Positions 1-9,005 of a stretch of 64,000 nucleotides of DNA are shown here, in pieces (positions within the stretch are counted from its first letter, which is position 1; the number at the start of each line of letters is the position of its first letter). The stretch spans positions 4,044,239-4,108,238 of the forward strand of contig CP070750.1 of the NCBI GenBank assembly GCA_020348385.1, read 5' to 3'. The notes below the pieces were generated by a model. That model saw nothing but the letters and a program-made list of their open reading frames with translations, made no database searches and was not told the DNA's origin. The translations under genes were made by a program, and so were the position numbers. This stretch comes from Candidatus Aminicenantota bacterium. GTDB lineage: Bacteria > Acidobacteriota > Aminicenantia > Aminicenantales > Aminicenantaceae.

Positions 1-12
1 TTTTTCAGGGTT

Positions 13-936
13 ATGGTTGCCACCTGGTTGGTTTGGGCATTATTTTTTCTCCCCACCATCTCAGCGGCTGAGGAACGGTTCCAGATCGAGCTCTACGGCG
101 GCATCTCCTTTGTCAATCCCAAGGATTTCAATCTTCTCAGCAAGGCCGAACAGCAGTATAACGATATCTATTTCATCGAACGTCTGCGCAGCTACAACGG
201 ATATTTCGTGAACGATTTCCCCGAGATCAGAGAGGCAATACCGGGCGGGATTCGCTTCAGATACCATGTGTCGGAAAAACTCTCATTTTCTCTTGCCGCA
301 GAGGGATTTTTCCAGAAAAAGGAGCAGACCTTCGAAGGATCCTTTTACTACAGCTCGACCGCTTCGGAAAATCACACAAAAAGATACGATCCCTACAAAC
401 TCCGTTTATCGGGATTCGCTGTTTTAGGGGGAATCCATTACCGTTTGCCCGTTGGGAGCAAGACAGACATCGAGGTCGGAGCAGCCGCGGGATGGGCAAA
501 AGCCCAGTTCGATTTTAGCTCTAACTGGACTTACCGGGCTATCTACCAGGGTACTTCTGTCTCTTATGACTCGGTCGACGGCGGTATACTGGAAGAGGAT
601 GGATCGGGCAACGGATTCATGGGCCAAGCCATGCTGCGCCTGAACCGGATGCTGGGAAGGCGTATAGGGTTTTTTGTGGAAACAGCCTTCAGTTACTGCC
701 GGATGAAATCGGTCGAAGGAGGGGGGCGGGAAATCCGGATCAACATACCAGGAGAAACGACGTGGGAGGGCGCCTGGGGTATAAAAAAAGAAGAGATCCA
801 CTTGCTCTGGGGAGATAAAGAGGTTCTCGTGCCCACTAATTATTGGGCTGGGTGGATCGATTCGCAAAGGGAGCGGGACTTTGTCCTCGATCTGTCCGGC
901 TTCCGCCTGGTCCTCGGTATCGTTTTCAGACTTTAG
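13..936 (+). CDS. Outer-membrane beta-barrel protein (possibly 5'-truncated)
   Basis: A 307-residue exported protein. The N-terminus is a signal peptide: a hydrophobic stretch up to about residue 18, with a likely cleavage site after Ala-Ala. The mature part is rich in alternating hydrophobic and polar residues, Tyr/Phe and Gly, as in short transmembrane beta-strands. It ends in FRL, with the terminal aromatic-x-hydrophobic pattern of barrel proteins. I therefore call it an outer-membrane beta-barrel of unknown cargo, perhaps 8-12 strands. The frame stays open to base 1, so the true start may lie before the window. It converges on the kinase gene across a repeat and hairpin region. Confidence 0.6.
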   Translation: MVATWLVWALFFLPTISAAEERFQIELYGGISFVNPKDFNLLSKAEQQYNDIYFIERLRSYNGYFVNDFPEIREAIPGGIRFRYHVSEKLSFSLAAEGFFQKKEQTFEGSFYYSSTASENHTKRYDPYKLRLSGFAVLGGIHYRLPVGSKTDIEVGAAAGWAKAQFDFSSNWTYRAIYQGTSVSYDSVDGGILEEDGSGNGFMGQAMLRLNRMLGRRIGFFVETAFSYCRMKSVEGGGREIRINIPGETTWEGAWGIKKEEIHLLWGDKEVLVPTNYWAGWIDSQRERDFVLDLSGFRLVLGIVFRL

Positions 937-948
937 CTAAGGTTTATT

Positions 949-1187
949 CTGGACGATTCACAAGTTGAGATTGCTGCAGCGGCAAGGCAGTGGCCCATGA
1001 TGCTGTATTTGTATACTGCGAATGGGCTACAACGCAGTCGATGCGGTGAGATCAGCTTGCCCATAGGGTAAAAAATGCCGATAAATTTAAAAAGATTTTT
1101 CAATATAAGCAATTTCTGCAATGTCAGGATAACTTCCTGATGTTGCAGAAGTAAAAAGTTTCGGCATTTTTTTATGAATAGTTCAGG
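949..1187. repeat. Intergenic TIR-bounded repeat, family 2, copy 1
   Basis: Left end CTGGACGATTCACAA (949-963) and right end TTTATGAATAGTTCAG (1171-1186) are imperfect inverted repeats. Bases 964-1034 match the copy at 36.1 kb closely (shared AGATTGCTG, AGCGRC, GGGCTACAAC). Both contain a stem-loop of GTGGCCCAT with ATGGGCTAC type, whose bases change in a compensating way between copies. The element fills the gap between two convergent genes. It also contains the nested hairpin listed separately. Confidence 0.65.
1070..1173. terminator. Nested long hairpin, likely bidirectional terminator
   Basis: Outer arms AAAAAATGCCGA (1070-1081) and TCGGCATTTTTTT (1161-1173) are perfectly complementary. 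Inside them lies a second hairpin, TTCTGCAATGTCAGGA (1114-1129) with TCCTGATGTTGCAGAA (1135-1150), with two wobble or mismatch positions. The outer arms end in A and T runs on both strands. The hairpin sits between convergent genes, so it can end transcription in either direction. Confidence 0.55.
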
Positions 1188-1191
1188 ATGA

Positions 1192-4100
1192 TTAATCTTT
1201 GTCGAAATCCAGAGCATACGCCACAGCTTTATCAAAATCCATATGACGGCCCTGATTTTCGAATTCAGTGGCAGCTTTTTCCCCTAGCTCTTTTTTTGCT
1301 CGACCTATGTTCTTCTCCATCAGGATATCCCAGAACCTGACAGTTGGTACCGTTGCTCCTATGTCTTCCCATTTCTTGAGAGCAGAACCGTTCAGCCGGA
1401 GGGCCTTTTTGTACCTTCCCTGTCCGGCGATCCCCATGGCCATCCCCTGCATCTCGGCTGCTGCCTCCCACATGTCACCATAATCCAACGCCGCTTTCAG
1501 AGCATCTGAATAGCGCCTTTCTGCCTCTTTTGATTCATCCCTCTCCAATGCACAATCGCCATAATAATGCTTAGTGTCCATAATTTCCCGGGGCATTTTT
1601 AACTCCACTGCCTGTGCCATACATTTTTTTACCAGAGGTTCGGCCTTTTCATGCTGGAATTGCGTGATGAATCCAAAGCAAAGATGCGTCTTGCTCCGAC
1701 AGATCAGTTTGGGATCATCAAGTTTTTCTGCAATTCTCACGCTTTCTTCCGAAGCCTTCATTCCTTTTTCATGATCATTCAATGCATTTTTTAGCACTCC
1801 TACATCACTCAAAACATGCACGAGCTCCTGTTGTTCATCCAGTTCACGCCAGATTTGAATGCTTTTCTCTATAGCACCAAGGCCCTCAGAAAATTTTCTC
1901 TGCCAGGATTGGATAAGTCCCAAAGCAAATAAAGCCCGTGCAACACCAAAACTGTGTTTTTTCTGTTTGTTCAACGCAAGGCTCAAATACTCATTTCCCG
2001 CATTGAAATGGGAGTGGGCATGCCAGAACCATCCCATGGCTCCGGCAAGTTTAAGGAGCTTTTCCGGGTGGGAACTGGCCTCATCCAATGCAGCTCGCAG
2101 GTTGTCATGTTCAGTCTCCAGGCGGTTTAGCCACATCGATGTTTCATCCAGACGTTCGGAATAGGCTGTTTCCGCAAGTCCATGATAATAGGCCAAATGT
2201 CTTTCTCGATAGACTTCTTCTTCACCGCTCTTGGCAAGCTTTTCTCTGGCGTAGTGACGCAGCGTTTCCAGCAATCCGTAACGGATCGAGCCATCGGTTT
2301 GTGTTTCGGTTACGACCAATGATTTATCGACGAGGCTCGCAAACAGATCCAATACACATCCCTCTGTTAGCTGCTGGTCTGTGCACACCTTCTCAACGGC
2401 TTCCATGTCGAACCCGCCCACAAAAACAGCAAGGCGGTTAAACAAAACTCCCTCTTCAGACTCAAGCAAGTCATAGCTCCAGTCAATGGCTGCCCTCAGT
2501 GTTTTATGCCTTTCCCTCGTACCCCTGGTGCCACCGGCGAGTATCTGAAACCGTTCATCCAGGCGTTTAAGAATGTCGTCCAGGCCCAGGAGTCTTACTC
2601 TGGCTGCAGCCAGCTCGATGGCTAAGGGTATTCCGTCGAGACGCTGGCAGATTTGAAGCACGGCCGAAGCGCTCTTTTCTGTCAACCGGAATTCCCGTTG
2701 GATGGCTTTTGCTCTTTCCTCAAAAAGCCTGACCGCCTCAGAATTTTCCCTTAATTTCTCCACGTCTTCGATCCGATCGGATTCTGGAAGAGAAAGAGAA
2801 GGAACACGCCATGTGATTTCGCCTGGAGCGTTGAGCGCCTCTCTGCTCGTGGCCAGGATATTCAACCCAGGGACTTCTTGCAAAAGACGTTCCGCGGTTC
2901 TCGAACAGGCTTCAACAAGATGCTCGCAATTATCGAGCACTATCAACACATTTTTTTCTTTCCATCGAGAGATGATGGTTTCCGTGAGGGGGCGATGGGG
3001 TTCTTCTTTGACCTTTAAAATTCCTGCGAATGCCTCCGGGATCAAATCGGGCTCAGCGATCGGAGCCAATTCGACAAACCAAACACCATCTTCGAAGTCT
3101 GAGACAAACCCCGAAACCACCCGGATGGCAAGCCGTGTTTTCCCACAACCCCCGGCACCTGTCAATGTCACAAACCGGTGTTCGTCCAGGAGGCGTTCGA
3201 TTTCTTCGATCTCCTTTTCTCTCCCTATAAAGCTGGTGAGCTGGACAGGCAGATTGTGCTTTTCACCTCCTGCCCGGATTTTTGATTCGGGCTCAGGAGA
3301 TTTGAGGGCACTCAGGAATTCATCGGCCGATTGGAAGCGGTCCGAGGGATCCTTCTGCAGAGCTCTATCGATGACAGCGCACATATAATCAGGCAGATCC
3401 TCCCGATATTTTTTTGGTGACACGGGGTCTGCGTTCAAGATGGAGTAGATCATGGTTTGCTCACGATTGCCTTTGAAGGGGAGTATTCTGGTGAGCATTT
3501 CATACAAAACCACCCCCAACGACCATATATCGCTTCGGGGATCAATCTCATTTCCGATGGCTTGCTCGGGAGACATGTAGGCCACCGTGCCGATCGTGGT
3601 GCCTGTTCGAGTTAACTTCACTTTCCCTGCCAGCTTGGCTATCCCAAAATCCACGATTTTGGCCTGGCCCTTTTCTGTCAGCATGATATTGGCAGGTTTG
3701 ATGTCCCGATGAATGACTTCCTTTTCATGCGCTTCTTGGAGTCCGGAGGCGACTTGAGTGATTATGTTGACAGCATCCTCCATGGTCAACAGCCCTGATT
3801 TAATCCCTTCTTTTAGACTCTTGCCCCCGATATACTCCATGGCAATAAAGGTCTTGTTTTCATCCTCATCGATTTCGTGGATCACGGCAATGTTGGGATG
3901 ATTTAAGGCCGCTGCTGTTCTGGCCTCTTGGATAAACCGTTTTCGAACATCATCGTCCTGAGTTAGCTCAGCAGGAAGGAATTTCAAGGCCACAGTGCGG
4001 TCGAGTTTTATATCCTTGGCCTTGTAAACGATTCCCATGCCGCCCCTCCCCAGTTCTTCAAGGATCCGATATTTGTCTGCCACCATTTTTTTGTCAGATG

Positions 4101-4233
4101 GTTTAGGCGTTTCCAACGTTTTGGTTTGGATGGAAGGAGCTTCCTCAGAAGGCATGAGAGAGGTGGCGCAGTTGCTGCAATAACGGGCGGTATCTGTGTT
4201 CTCTGATTGACATTCTGGACATTTAACAGCCAT
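1192..4233 (-). CDS. Ser/Thr protein kinase fused to STAND-type ATPase and TPR-like repeats
   Basis: A 1013-residue signalling protein. Order of domains: zinc ribbon (C5, C8, C19, C22); Hanks-type kinase about 55-315 with glycine loop GRGGMG, VALK lysine 84, HRDIKPAN loop (D177) and DFG at 195-197; then about 330-720 a COG3903-type ATPase with Walker A GAGGCGKT and Walker B VLIVLDNCEHL; then helical TPR-like repeats to the end. No transmembrane segment is visible, so it is probably cytoplasmic. The second half matches the ATPase-TPR part of AfsR/LuxR-type regulators, but a kinase replaces the DNA-binding domain. It is monocistronic and has a standard ATG start. The ligand or substrate cannot be told from the sequence. 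Confidence 0.85.
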   Translation of the reverse strand: MAVKCPECQSENTDTARYCSNCATSLMPSEEAPSIQTKTLETPKPSDKKMVADKYRILEELGRGGMGIVYKAKDIKLDRTVALKFLPAELTQDDDVRKRFIQEARTAAALNHPNIAVIHEIDEDENKTFIAMEYIGGKSLKEGIKSGLLTMEDAVNIITQVASGLQEAHEKEVIHRDIKPANIMLTEKGQAKIVDFGIAKLAGKVKLTRTGTTIGTVAYMSPEQAIGNEIDPRSDIWSLGVVLYEMLTRILPFKGNREQTMIYSILNADPVSPKKYREDLPDYMCAVIDRALQKDPSDRFQSADEFLSALKSPEPESKIRAGGEKHNLPVQLTSFIGREKEIEEIERLLDEHRFVTLTGAGGCGKTRLAIRVVSGFVSDFEDGVWFVELAPIAEPDLIPEAFAGILKVKEEPHRPLTETIISRWKEKNVLIVLDNCEHLVEACSRTAERLLQEVPGLNILATSREALNAPGEITWRVPSLSLPESDRIEDVEKLRENSEAVRLFEERAKAIQREFRLTEKSASAVLQICQRLDGIPLAIELAAARVRLLGLDDILKRLDERFQILAGGTRGTRERHKTLRAAIDWSYDLLESEEGVLFNRLAVFVGGFDMEAVEKVCTDQQLTEGCVLDLFASLVDKSLVVTETQTDGSIRYGLLETLRHYAREKLAKSGEEEVYRERHLAYYHGLAETAYSERLDETSMWLNRLETEHDNLRAALDEASSHPEKLLKLAGAMGWFWHAHSHFNAGNEYLSLALNKQKKHSFGVARALFALGLIQSWQRKFSEGLGAIEKSIQIWRELDEQQELVHVLSDVGVLKNALNDHEKGMKASEESVRIAEKLDDPKLICRSKTHLCFGFITQFQHEKAEPLVKKCMAQAVELKMPREIMDTKHYYGDCALERDESKEAERRYSDALKAALDYGDMWEAAAEMQGMAMGIAGQGRYKKALRLNGSALKKWEDIGATVPTVRFWDILMEKNIGRAKKELGEKAATEFENQGRHMDFDKAVAYALDFDKD

Positions 4234-4348
4234 TGTAACCCCCTAAGTCGGTCGGAAGAAGGATATCAAGGAACAATAGAGGTGTCAACAAGTTCAGGAT
4301 AATTTTATTCGCATATATAACGCATTCATGATATCCTTGGTGGGTACG

Positions 4349-5827
4349 ATGAAAATACTCCTGATTTATTCCAAGTACCCTGACACCTTCTGGAGCTTCA
4401 AATACGCCCTGAAATTCATCTCCAAAAAAGCGTCCTTTCCTCCCCTTGGATTACTGACAGTGGCGGCCATGCTTCCCGATGAATGGGAAAAAAGGCTGGT
4501 CGATATGAACGTTTCCGGATTGACAGATGAAGACCTCAGGTGGGCTGACTATGCCTTCATCAGCGCCATGATCGTCCAGAAAAAGTCGGTCCAGGAAGTT
4601 ATCCGTAAGTGCAACGAGTTCAACGTTAAGGTTGTCGCCGGGGGCCCGCTTTTCACGACTGGCCACGAAGAATTCGAAGGCGTTGATCATTTCGTTTTGA
4701 ACGAAGCAGAAAACACACTCCCCGTTTTTCTCGAGGACTTGAAACAGGGACGCGCCCGAAAGATCTACACCTCCAAAGATTGGCCCGACATAAAAAAGAC
4801 GCCCAGCCCGCAGTGGACCCTCATCGATAAAAAAAAATACGCCTCAATGAGCATCCAATATTCCAGAGGATGCCCTTACAATTGCGAATTCTGCGACATC
4901 ATTGTTCTGAACGGGCATAGGCCCCGGGCCAAAAGCAAAACACAGATCCTGGCAGAATTGAAAGCCATCTATGACCTCGGTTGGAGAGGAGGAGTCTTTT
5001 TTGTGGACGACAACTTCATCGGCAACAAAAAAACGTTAAAAGAAGACACACTCCCCGCCTTAATCGAATGGATGACGGCGAAAAAATACCCCTTTTATTT
5101 TTTGACCGAAACATCGATAAACCTCTCCGATGATGATGAACTGATAAAAATGATGGTGAAGGCAGGATTCCGGAGAGTTTTTATCGGGATCGAAACCCCG
5201 AACGAGGACAGCCTGACAGAGTGTAATAAATACCTGAACAAAAATCGCGACCTTCTGGCCTCTGTGAAAAAAATCCAAAGCCTAGGTTTGGAGGTTCAGG
5301 GAGGCTTCATTGTCGGATTCGACAGCGACACGCCATCCATCTTCGAAAAACAGATAAAATTTATCCAAAACAGCGGTATCGTCACAGCCATGGTGGGATT
5401 GTTGAATGCGCCGCGCGGAACACGGTTGTATAAGCGCCTAAAAAAAGAGGGGCGATTGCTGGGAGGGATATCAGGCGACAACACGGATTTTTCGCTCAAC
5501 TTCATTCCCAAAATGAATCACGAAACTTTAATCAACGGCTACAAGAAGATCCTCAACACAATCTATTCACCCAAACACTACTACAAACGGGTGAGAATAT
5601 TTTTGAAACAGTACAAGCCAAAAAAATTCGACAAAAAAACCTATTTTAAATTCTGCTATCTCAGTGCCTTTTTGAAATCCATCTGGCTGTTGGGAATTCA
5701 GGGAAAAGAAAGATTCCACTACTGGAAACTGATTCTATGGACCTTGGTGAGACGCCCCTATTTTATCGGCATATCCATTTCATTTGCGATATACGGATTC
5801 CATTTTAGGAAGATCGCAGGAATTTAA
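4349..5827 (+). CDS. B12-binding-domain radical SAM protein
   Basis: About 492 residues from the preferred ATG at 4349; an upstream in-frame ATG at 4328 adds 7 residues. The N-terminal 150 residues form a cobalamin-binding-like Rossmann domain (MKILLIYSKYP..PPLGLLTVAAM..ADYAFISAM). The radical SAM core follows, with the CxxxCxxC cluster motif at C175, C179 and C182. The C-terminal 100 residues are basic and partly hydrophobic, resembling the DUF4070 tail of this group. Relatives include HpnP- and HpnJ-like enzymes that methylate or modify lipids and peptides. The substrate is not identifiable here. It stands alone, divergent from the kinase gene and convergent with the PilZ gene. Confidence 0.8.
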   Translation: MKILLIYSKYPDTFWSFKYALKFISKKASFPPLGLLTVAAMLPDEWEKRLVDMNVSGLTDEDLRWADYAFISAMIVQKKSVQEVIRKCNEFNVKVVAGGPLFTTGHEEFEGVDHFVLNEAENTLPVFLEDLKQGRARKIYTSKDWPDIKKTPSPQWTLIDKKKYASMSIQYSRGCPYNCEFCDIIVLNGHRPRAKSKTQILAELKAIYDLGWRGGVFFVDDNFIGNKKTLKEDTLPALIEWMTAKKYPFYFLTETSINLSDDDELIKMMVKAGFRRVFIGIETPNEDSLTECNKYLNKNRDLLASVKKIQSLGLEVQGGFIVGFDSDTPSIFEKQIKFIQNSGIVTAMVGLLNAPRGTRLYKRLKKEGRLLGGISGDNTDFSLNFIPKMNHETLINGYKKILNTIYSPKHYYKRVRIFLKQYKPKKFDKKTYFKFCYLSAFLKSIWLLGIQGKERFHYWKLILWTLVRRPYFIGISISFAIYGFHFRKIAGI

Positions 5828-5845
5828 AACGCCAAGACCGCTAAA

Positions 5846-6283
5846 CTAATCCCACTTCGAGTAGATATATTCCAGCAGGGTGCATAGAATATCTGGTTGC
5901 GTATTCTCGAATTCAATCCCCATCTCGTACACATCGCTATCTTCGATCTGGTTTCCCCATACAATCTTTCCTACGGGGCTGATGGTTTCTCTTAATTTCG
6001 ACAATGTGATCTTTAGTTTTATTGGCGTATCTAGAGGGATGTAAATGTTGGTCAGTATTTTTACCCCCCCCGCAGAAATATCCTTGATCTGGGCATACAG
6101 AACACGAGTGGGGCCGAGACTGGTTTCATCGGATAGGATTTCGATTTCAACGGGAAGTTCGTCCTCGCGCCTGGGCTCTTTGCGTTTTTCTCCTCTGGCT
6201 GATACGAATGCGTGAAAGATTTTATCTATCAGGGATAATCTCATGATCGATAAAATTATGGGAGAGGCGGGCAAATTTGGCAA
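5846..6283 (-). CDS. PilZ-domain protein, probable c-di-GMP receptor
   Basis: About 145 residues. The PilZ signature is present: a basic RKEPRR cluster near residue 35 (RxxxR-like) followed by DISAGGV (D/NxSxxG) near residue 70. These two motifs bind c-di-GMP in the family. The longest frame begins with TTG; an internal ATG at 6244 starts MRLSLIDK. Neither has a convincing Shine-Dalgarno, so the start is uncertain. A single-domain PilZ protein usually binds a partner in response to c-di-GMP. No diguanylate cyclase lies nearby. Confidence 0.75.
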   Translation of the reverse strand: MPNLPASPIILSIMRLSLIDKIFHAFVSARGEKRKEPRREDELPVEIEILSDETSLGPTRVLYAQIKDISAGGVKILTNIYIPLDTPIKLKITLSKLRETISPVGKIVWGNQIEDSDVYEMGIEFENTQPDILCTLLEYIYSKWD

Positions 6284-6385
6284 TCGCCTCTAGGGATGAT
6301 TTCAGGGGTGATTTTTCTTTCTAAAAATGGACTCATTTGTACGACTAAAAGAGTAGGAAACTCTTAAGGAGCGAGGACAAGTATC

Positions 6386-7126
6386 ATGATTTTTTTAATC
6401 CTTCTTTTGGTCGTTCCCTTATTAATCGGGTATTTCCTGGTTTTCTTAAAAATCGGAGCCATTCACGCATTCACCGTGGATCTTTATTATTGGCTCAAAG
6501 AAAAACGGCAAAACATCCTTTCTGGAAGGGGAAAATTGGCTAATATCGGCAAGTTCACTCTGGAACCTCTGTATTCATTACTCATCGCCATAAACGACTG
6601 GACAGAAAACATCGAAAACGCAGGCACAAAATCCGGGGTGCGGATCGCAGGATATTTATATCTTATCGGAATTCTCCTGTTCATCTTTTTCACGCTCGGA
6701 CAGTTTCTTTTTCTGCTGGCCCTGATAGGTGTCGGGATCTTGCTGGGAACAGTGGTCCTGAATTATCTTCGGACAACCCAAAAAAAAGCAAAATCCAAAC
6801 AAACTCAGGCCAATATCCAGGTAAAGCAGGCTGAGGGGGAATCCTTAACATTCATGGAAAGCATTTGGCCTCATTTTCGTTCCAAAAAGATCAGAGACAG
6901 AGTGGAGGATTTGTTCGGCCTGAAACAAATCGAAGTGGACTATCACGGCGACATTTTTTCCAGCGACATTACCTTGTTTCCGGTGAAAACCAAGATCGGA
7001 TGCGTGGACAAGAACGGGGGGATCTACGACACAAGAAAAGAACTGCCCGAAAAAATCGGCAGCATCGACGTCCAAGGAAACATCGTCGACGAGCGTTTTT
7101 TCAACCTCGACGACCTAACTCACTGA
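6386..7126 (+). CDS. Hypothetical membrane protein
   Basis: 246 residues, not recognised. It has a hydrophobic N-terminal segment (about 2-25), then a central pair of membrane segments (about 87-125), then a Lys/Gln-rich linker. The soluble C-terminal part (about 150-246) has a repeating pattern (KTKIGCVDKNGGIYD, then GSIDVQGNIVD) like short beta-hairpin repeats. A strong AAGGAG lies about 13 bases before the ATG. It is monocistronic, divergent from the PilZ gene. Confidence 0.6.
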   Translation: MIFLILLLVVPLLIGYFLVFLKIGAIHAFTVDLYYWLKEKRQNILSGRGKLANIGKFTLEPLYSLLIAINDWTENIENAGTKSGVRIAGYLYLIGILLFIFFTLGQFLFLLALIGVGILLGTVVLNYLRTTQKKAKSKQTQANIQVKQAEGESLTFMESIWPHFRSKKIRDRVEDLFGLKQIEVDYHGDIFSSDITLFPVKTKIGCVDKNGGIYDTRKELPEKIGSIDVQGNIVDERFFNLDDLTH

Positions 7127-7133
7127 TTTCGAA

Positions 7134-7557
7134 TTATGCGATAATTTTGTATTCTGTTACAATCTCTACATTGCCTTTTACCATCGCCCACACAGGACAA
7201 ATCGATTCCTCGGATAGTTGGATTGCTTTTTGAACATCCGCATCCATTGCATCCCTTGAGTTCAAGACAAATTCCAGAAAAATCTTATGAAACGATGTCG
7301 GGTGTTGATCCTGCCTTAGGCCTTTGGCATTGACTTGGAATCCCGAAACATTTTTCCCATCTTTCTTAACAAGGCTACAATTGAAGTGGCACTGCTGCCG
7401 CAAGACTCAGGAGCAGACCTTCAAGCCCGGTGTAACCTTCTCCATCCCCAAGAGGGGGATGGTAATCAAAAGTGATCGGTGGATTGGACCCTGCCTCACC
7501 GGTGGATTGGACTTTCTGATTTGATAGCGTCACTGTTGCCTTCAAATGTTCAGCCAT
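7134..7557 (-). pseudogene. OsmC-family protein gene broken by two frameshifts
   Basis: The pieces of one OsmC/YhfA-type protein lie in three frames of the minus strand. Residues 1-51 (MAEHLKATVTL to GLEGLLLSLA) read in one frame. SCGSSATSIVALLRKMGK, carrying the first redox cysteine, reads in a second frame over about 7365-7412. KNVSGFQVNAKG to the end, with the second conserved cysteine in EESICPVWAM, reads in a third frame down to 7134. Restoring one A in the A-run near 7363, and one copy of a 7-base direct repeat (GTCTTGC) near 7405, would rebuild an uninterrupted family-like sequence. Intact relatives are small peroxide-detoxifying enzymes. Sequencing or assembly error is possible. Confidence 0.7.
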
Positions 7558-7618
7558 ATTGCTGAGACCTCTATTTAGCTAAAAAATTAAGTTGTGGGCA
7601 TTCCTGGCGAAGTAACAA

Positions 7619-8863
7619 TTAGGGAAATATTCCTCGGTACCGGTATACCTCCGCAATCCTTTCGATCGCCACGACATAAGCTGCACATCGGAGGGTCACA
7701 TTTCTCTTTATTGAATTTGCCCAGACTTCCTTAAAAGCCTTGACCAGCTTGCGCTCCAGTTCAGCGTTGACTTGTTCTTCTTCCCAATAAAGACCACTCA
7801 TGGCCTGAACCCATTCCAAGTGACTTACCACAACACCACCAGCATTGGCCAAAATATCGGGGATAACGGCAACCCCCCTTTTTTCCAGTATTTCGTCTCC
7901 TTCCGGAGTTATCGGGCCGTTGGCCCCTTCAACAACGACTTTAGCTTTGATTTTGTCGGCGTTCTTCTGGTGAATTTGATCCTCCAAAGCAGCCGGAATC
8001 AGAACATCCACATCTTGGAAAAGAAGTTGTTCCTTGTCTATTTTACTTGCAGAATATTTAATAATACAGGCATGTTTTTCCACACAATCCAAAAGCTCTG
8101 GGACATCCAGGCCGTTGAGATCGATCAGGCATCCTGAAGCATCCGATACCGCCACGACCTTGGCACCCAGTTGGGAAAGGAATAAAGCAGCATGACCGCC
8201 CACATTGCCGAATCCTTGAACAGCGATTTTGGCTCCTTTAAGGCTCTTTTTTTGTGCTTTGAAAAATTCTCTAGTGATTAGCGCAACACCTCTTCCTGTC
8301 GCTTCTTTACGTCCCTTAGAGCCACCCAGAATCTCGGGCTTTCCTGTTACGATGCTGGGTTCTGTGTATCCTTTGAACATCGAAAATGTATCCATGATCC
8401 ATGCCATGGTTCTCGAAGTCGTGTAAACATCTGGAGCCGGAATATCGATGTGGGGACCCAAGATGGGCATGATCTCGGTCGTGTATCTTCTCGTCAGCCT
8501 TTCTAACTCGGGCTCAGATAGCCTATTGGGGTCACAAATGATCCCTCCCTTGGCTCCTCCATAAGGCAGGTCCAGAAGAGCACATTTCCAGGTCATCCAC
8601 GCTGCCAGAGCAACCACCTCATCCTCTGAGACATTGGGATGATAACGAACGCCTCCTTTGGCTGGCCCTTTGGCATCACTGTACTGGCAGCGAAACCCTT
8701 TAAAAACTTTTATTTTCCCGTCATCCAATTTGATCGGAACAGAGACTTTCAGGATCCGCATCGGATTTTCCAATATTTTTAAAAGATTCTTATCGAACTT
8801 GATCTCTCGGGCAGCTTTATATAATTGTTTCTGGGCCTTTCTAGCCAAAGAATCATCGATCAT
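7619..8863 (-). CDS. gdhA: Glutamate dehydrogenase
   Basis: 414 residues, the usual length for the hexameric family. It interconverts glutamate and 2-oxoglutarate plus ammonia. The N-terminal dimerisation domain has GPAKGGVRYHP and the substrate/catalytic segment LPYGGAKGG. The C-terminal Rossmann domain carries VQGFGNVGGHAA for NAD(P). The start follows AAGGAGGAACG directly. The gene is monocistronic, just downstream of the tRNA-Sec gene in the same orientation. The coenzyme preference cannot be decided with certainty. Confidence 0.93.
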   Translation of the reverse strand: MIDDSLARKAQKQLYKAAREIKFDKNLLKILENPMRILKVSVPIKLDDGKIKVFKGFRCQYSDAKGPAKGGVRYHPNVSEDEVVALAAWMTWKCALLDLPYGGAKGGIICDPNRLSEPELERLTRRYTTEIMPILGPHIDIPAPDVYTTSRTMAWIMDTFSMFKGYTEPSIVTGKPEILGGSKGRKEATGRGVALITREFFKAQKKSLKGAKIAVQGFGNVGGHAALFLSQLGAKVVAVSDASGCLIDLNGLDVPELLDCVEKHACIIKYSASKIDKEQLLFQDVDVLIPAALEDQIHQKNADKIKAKVVVEGANGPITPEGDEILEKRGVAVIPDILANAGGVVVSHLEWVQAMSGLYWEEEQVNAELERKLVKAFKEVWANSIKRNVTLRCAAYVVAIERIAEVYRYRGIFP

Positions 8864-8904
8864 CGTTCCTCCTTAATACGAGAGTAAAAATCTGATGTTT
8901 TCGC

Positions 8905-9000
8905 TGGCGGGAAGGTGTGGGAGTTGAACCCACCCAGGACTTTTCACAGCCCCGCGCTGGTTTTGAAGACCAGGAGGCCCACCGGGACCAATACCTTCCC
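8905..9000 (-). tRNA. selC: tRNA-Sec (anticodon UCA) with encoded CCA
   Basis: The RNA begins GGGAAGGT at 9000 and ends ACCTTCCC-G-CCA at 8905. It has an 8-bp acceptor stem and a 5-bp T stem (GTGGG/CCCAC around TTCAACT), making the 13-bp stack typical of bacterial tRNA-Sec. The anticodon loop CTTCAAA inside CTGGT/ACCAG gives UCA. The long variable arm lies between the anticodon and T stems. It starts 5 bases after the selB stop codon, so it is probably co-transcribed with selB. Confidence 0.95.
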
Positions 9001-9005
9001 GAGAG

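Noticed and set aside
2702-3388. 228-codon plus-strand frame
   Set aside because: Antisense to the ATPase part of the kinase fusion; Ser/Arg-rich shadow without domains.
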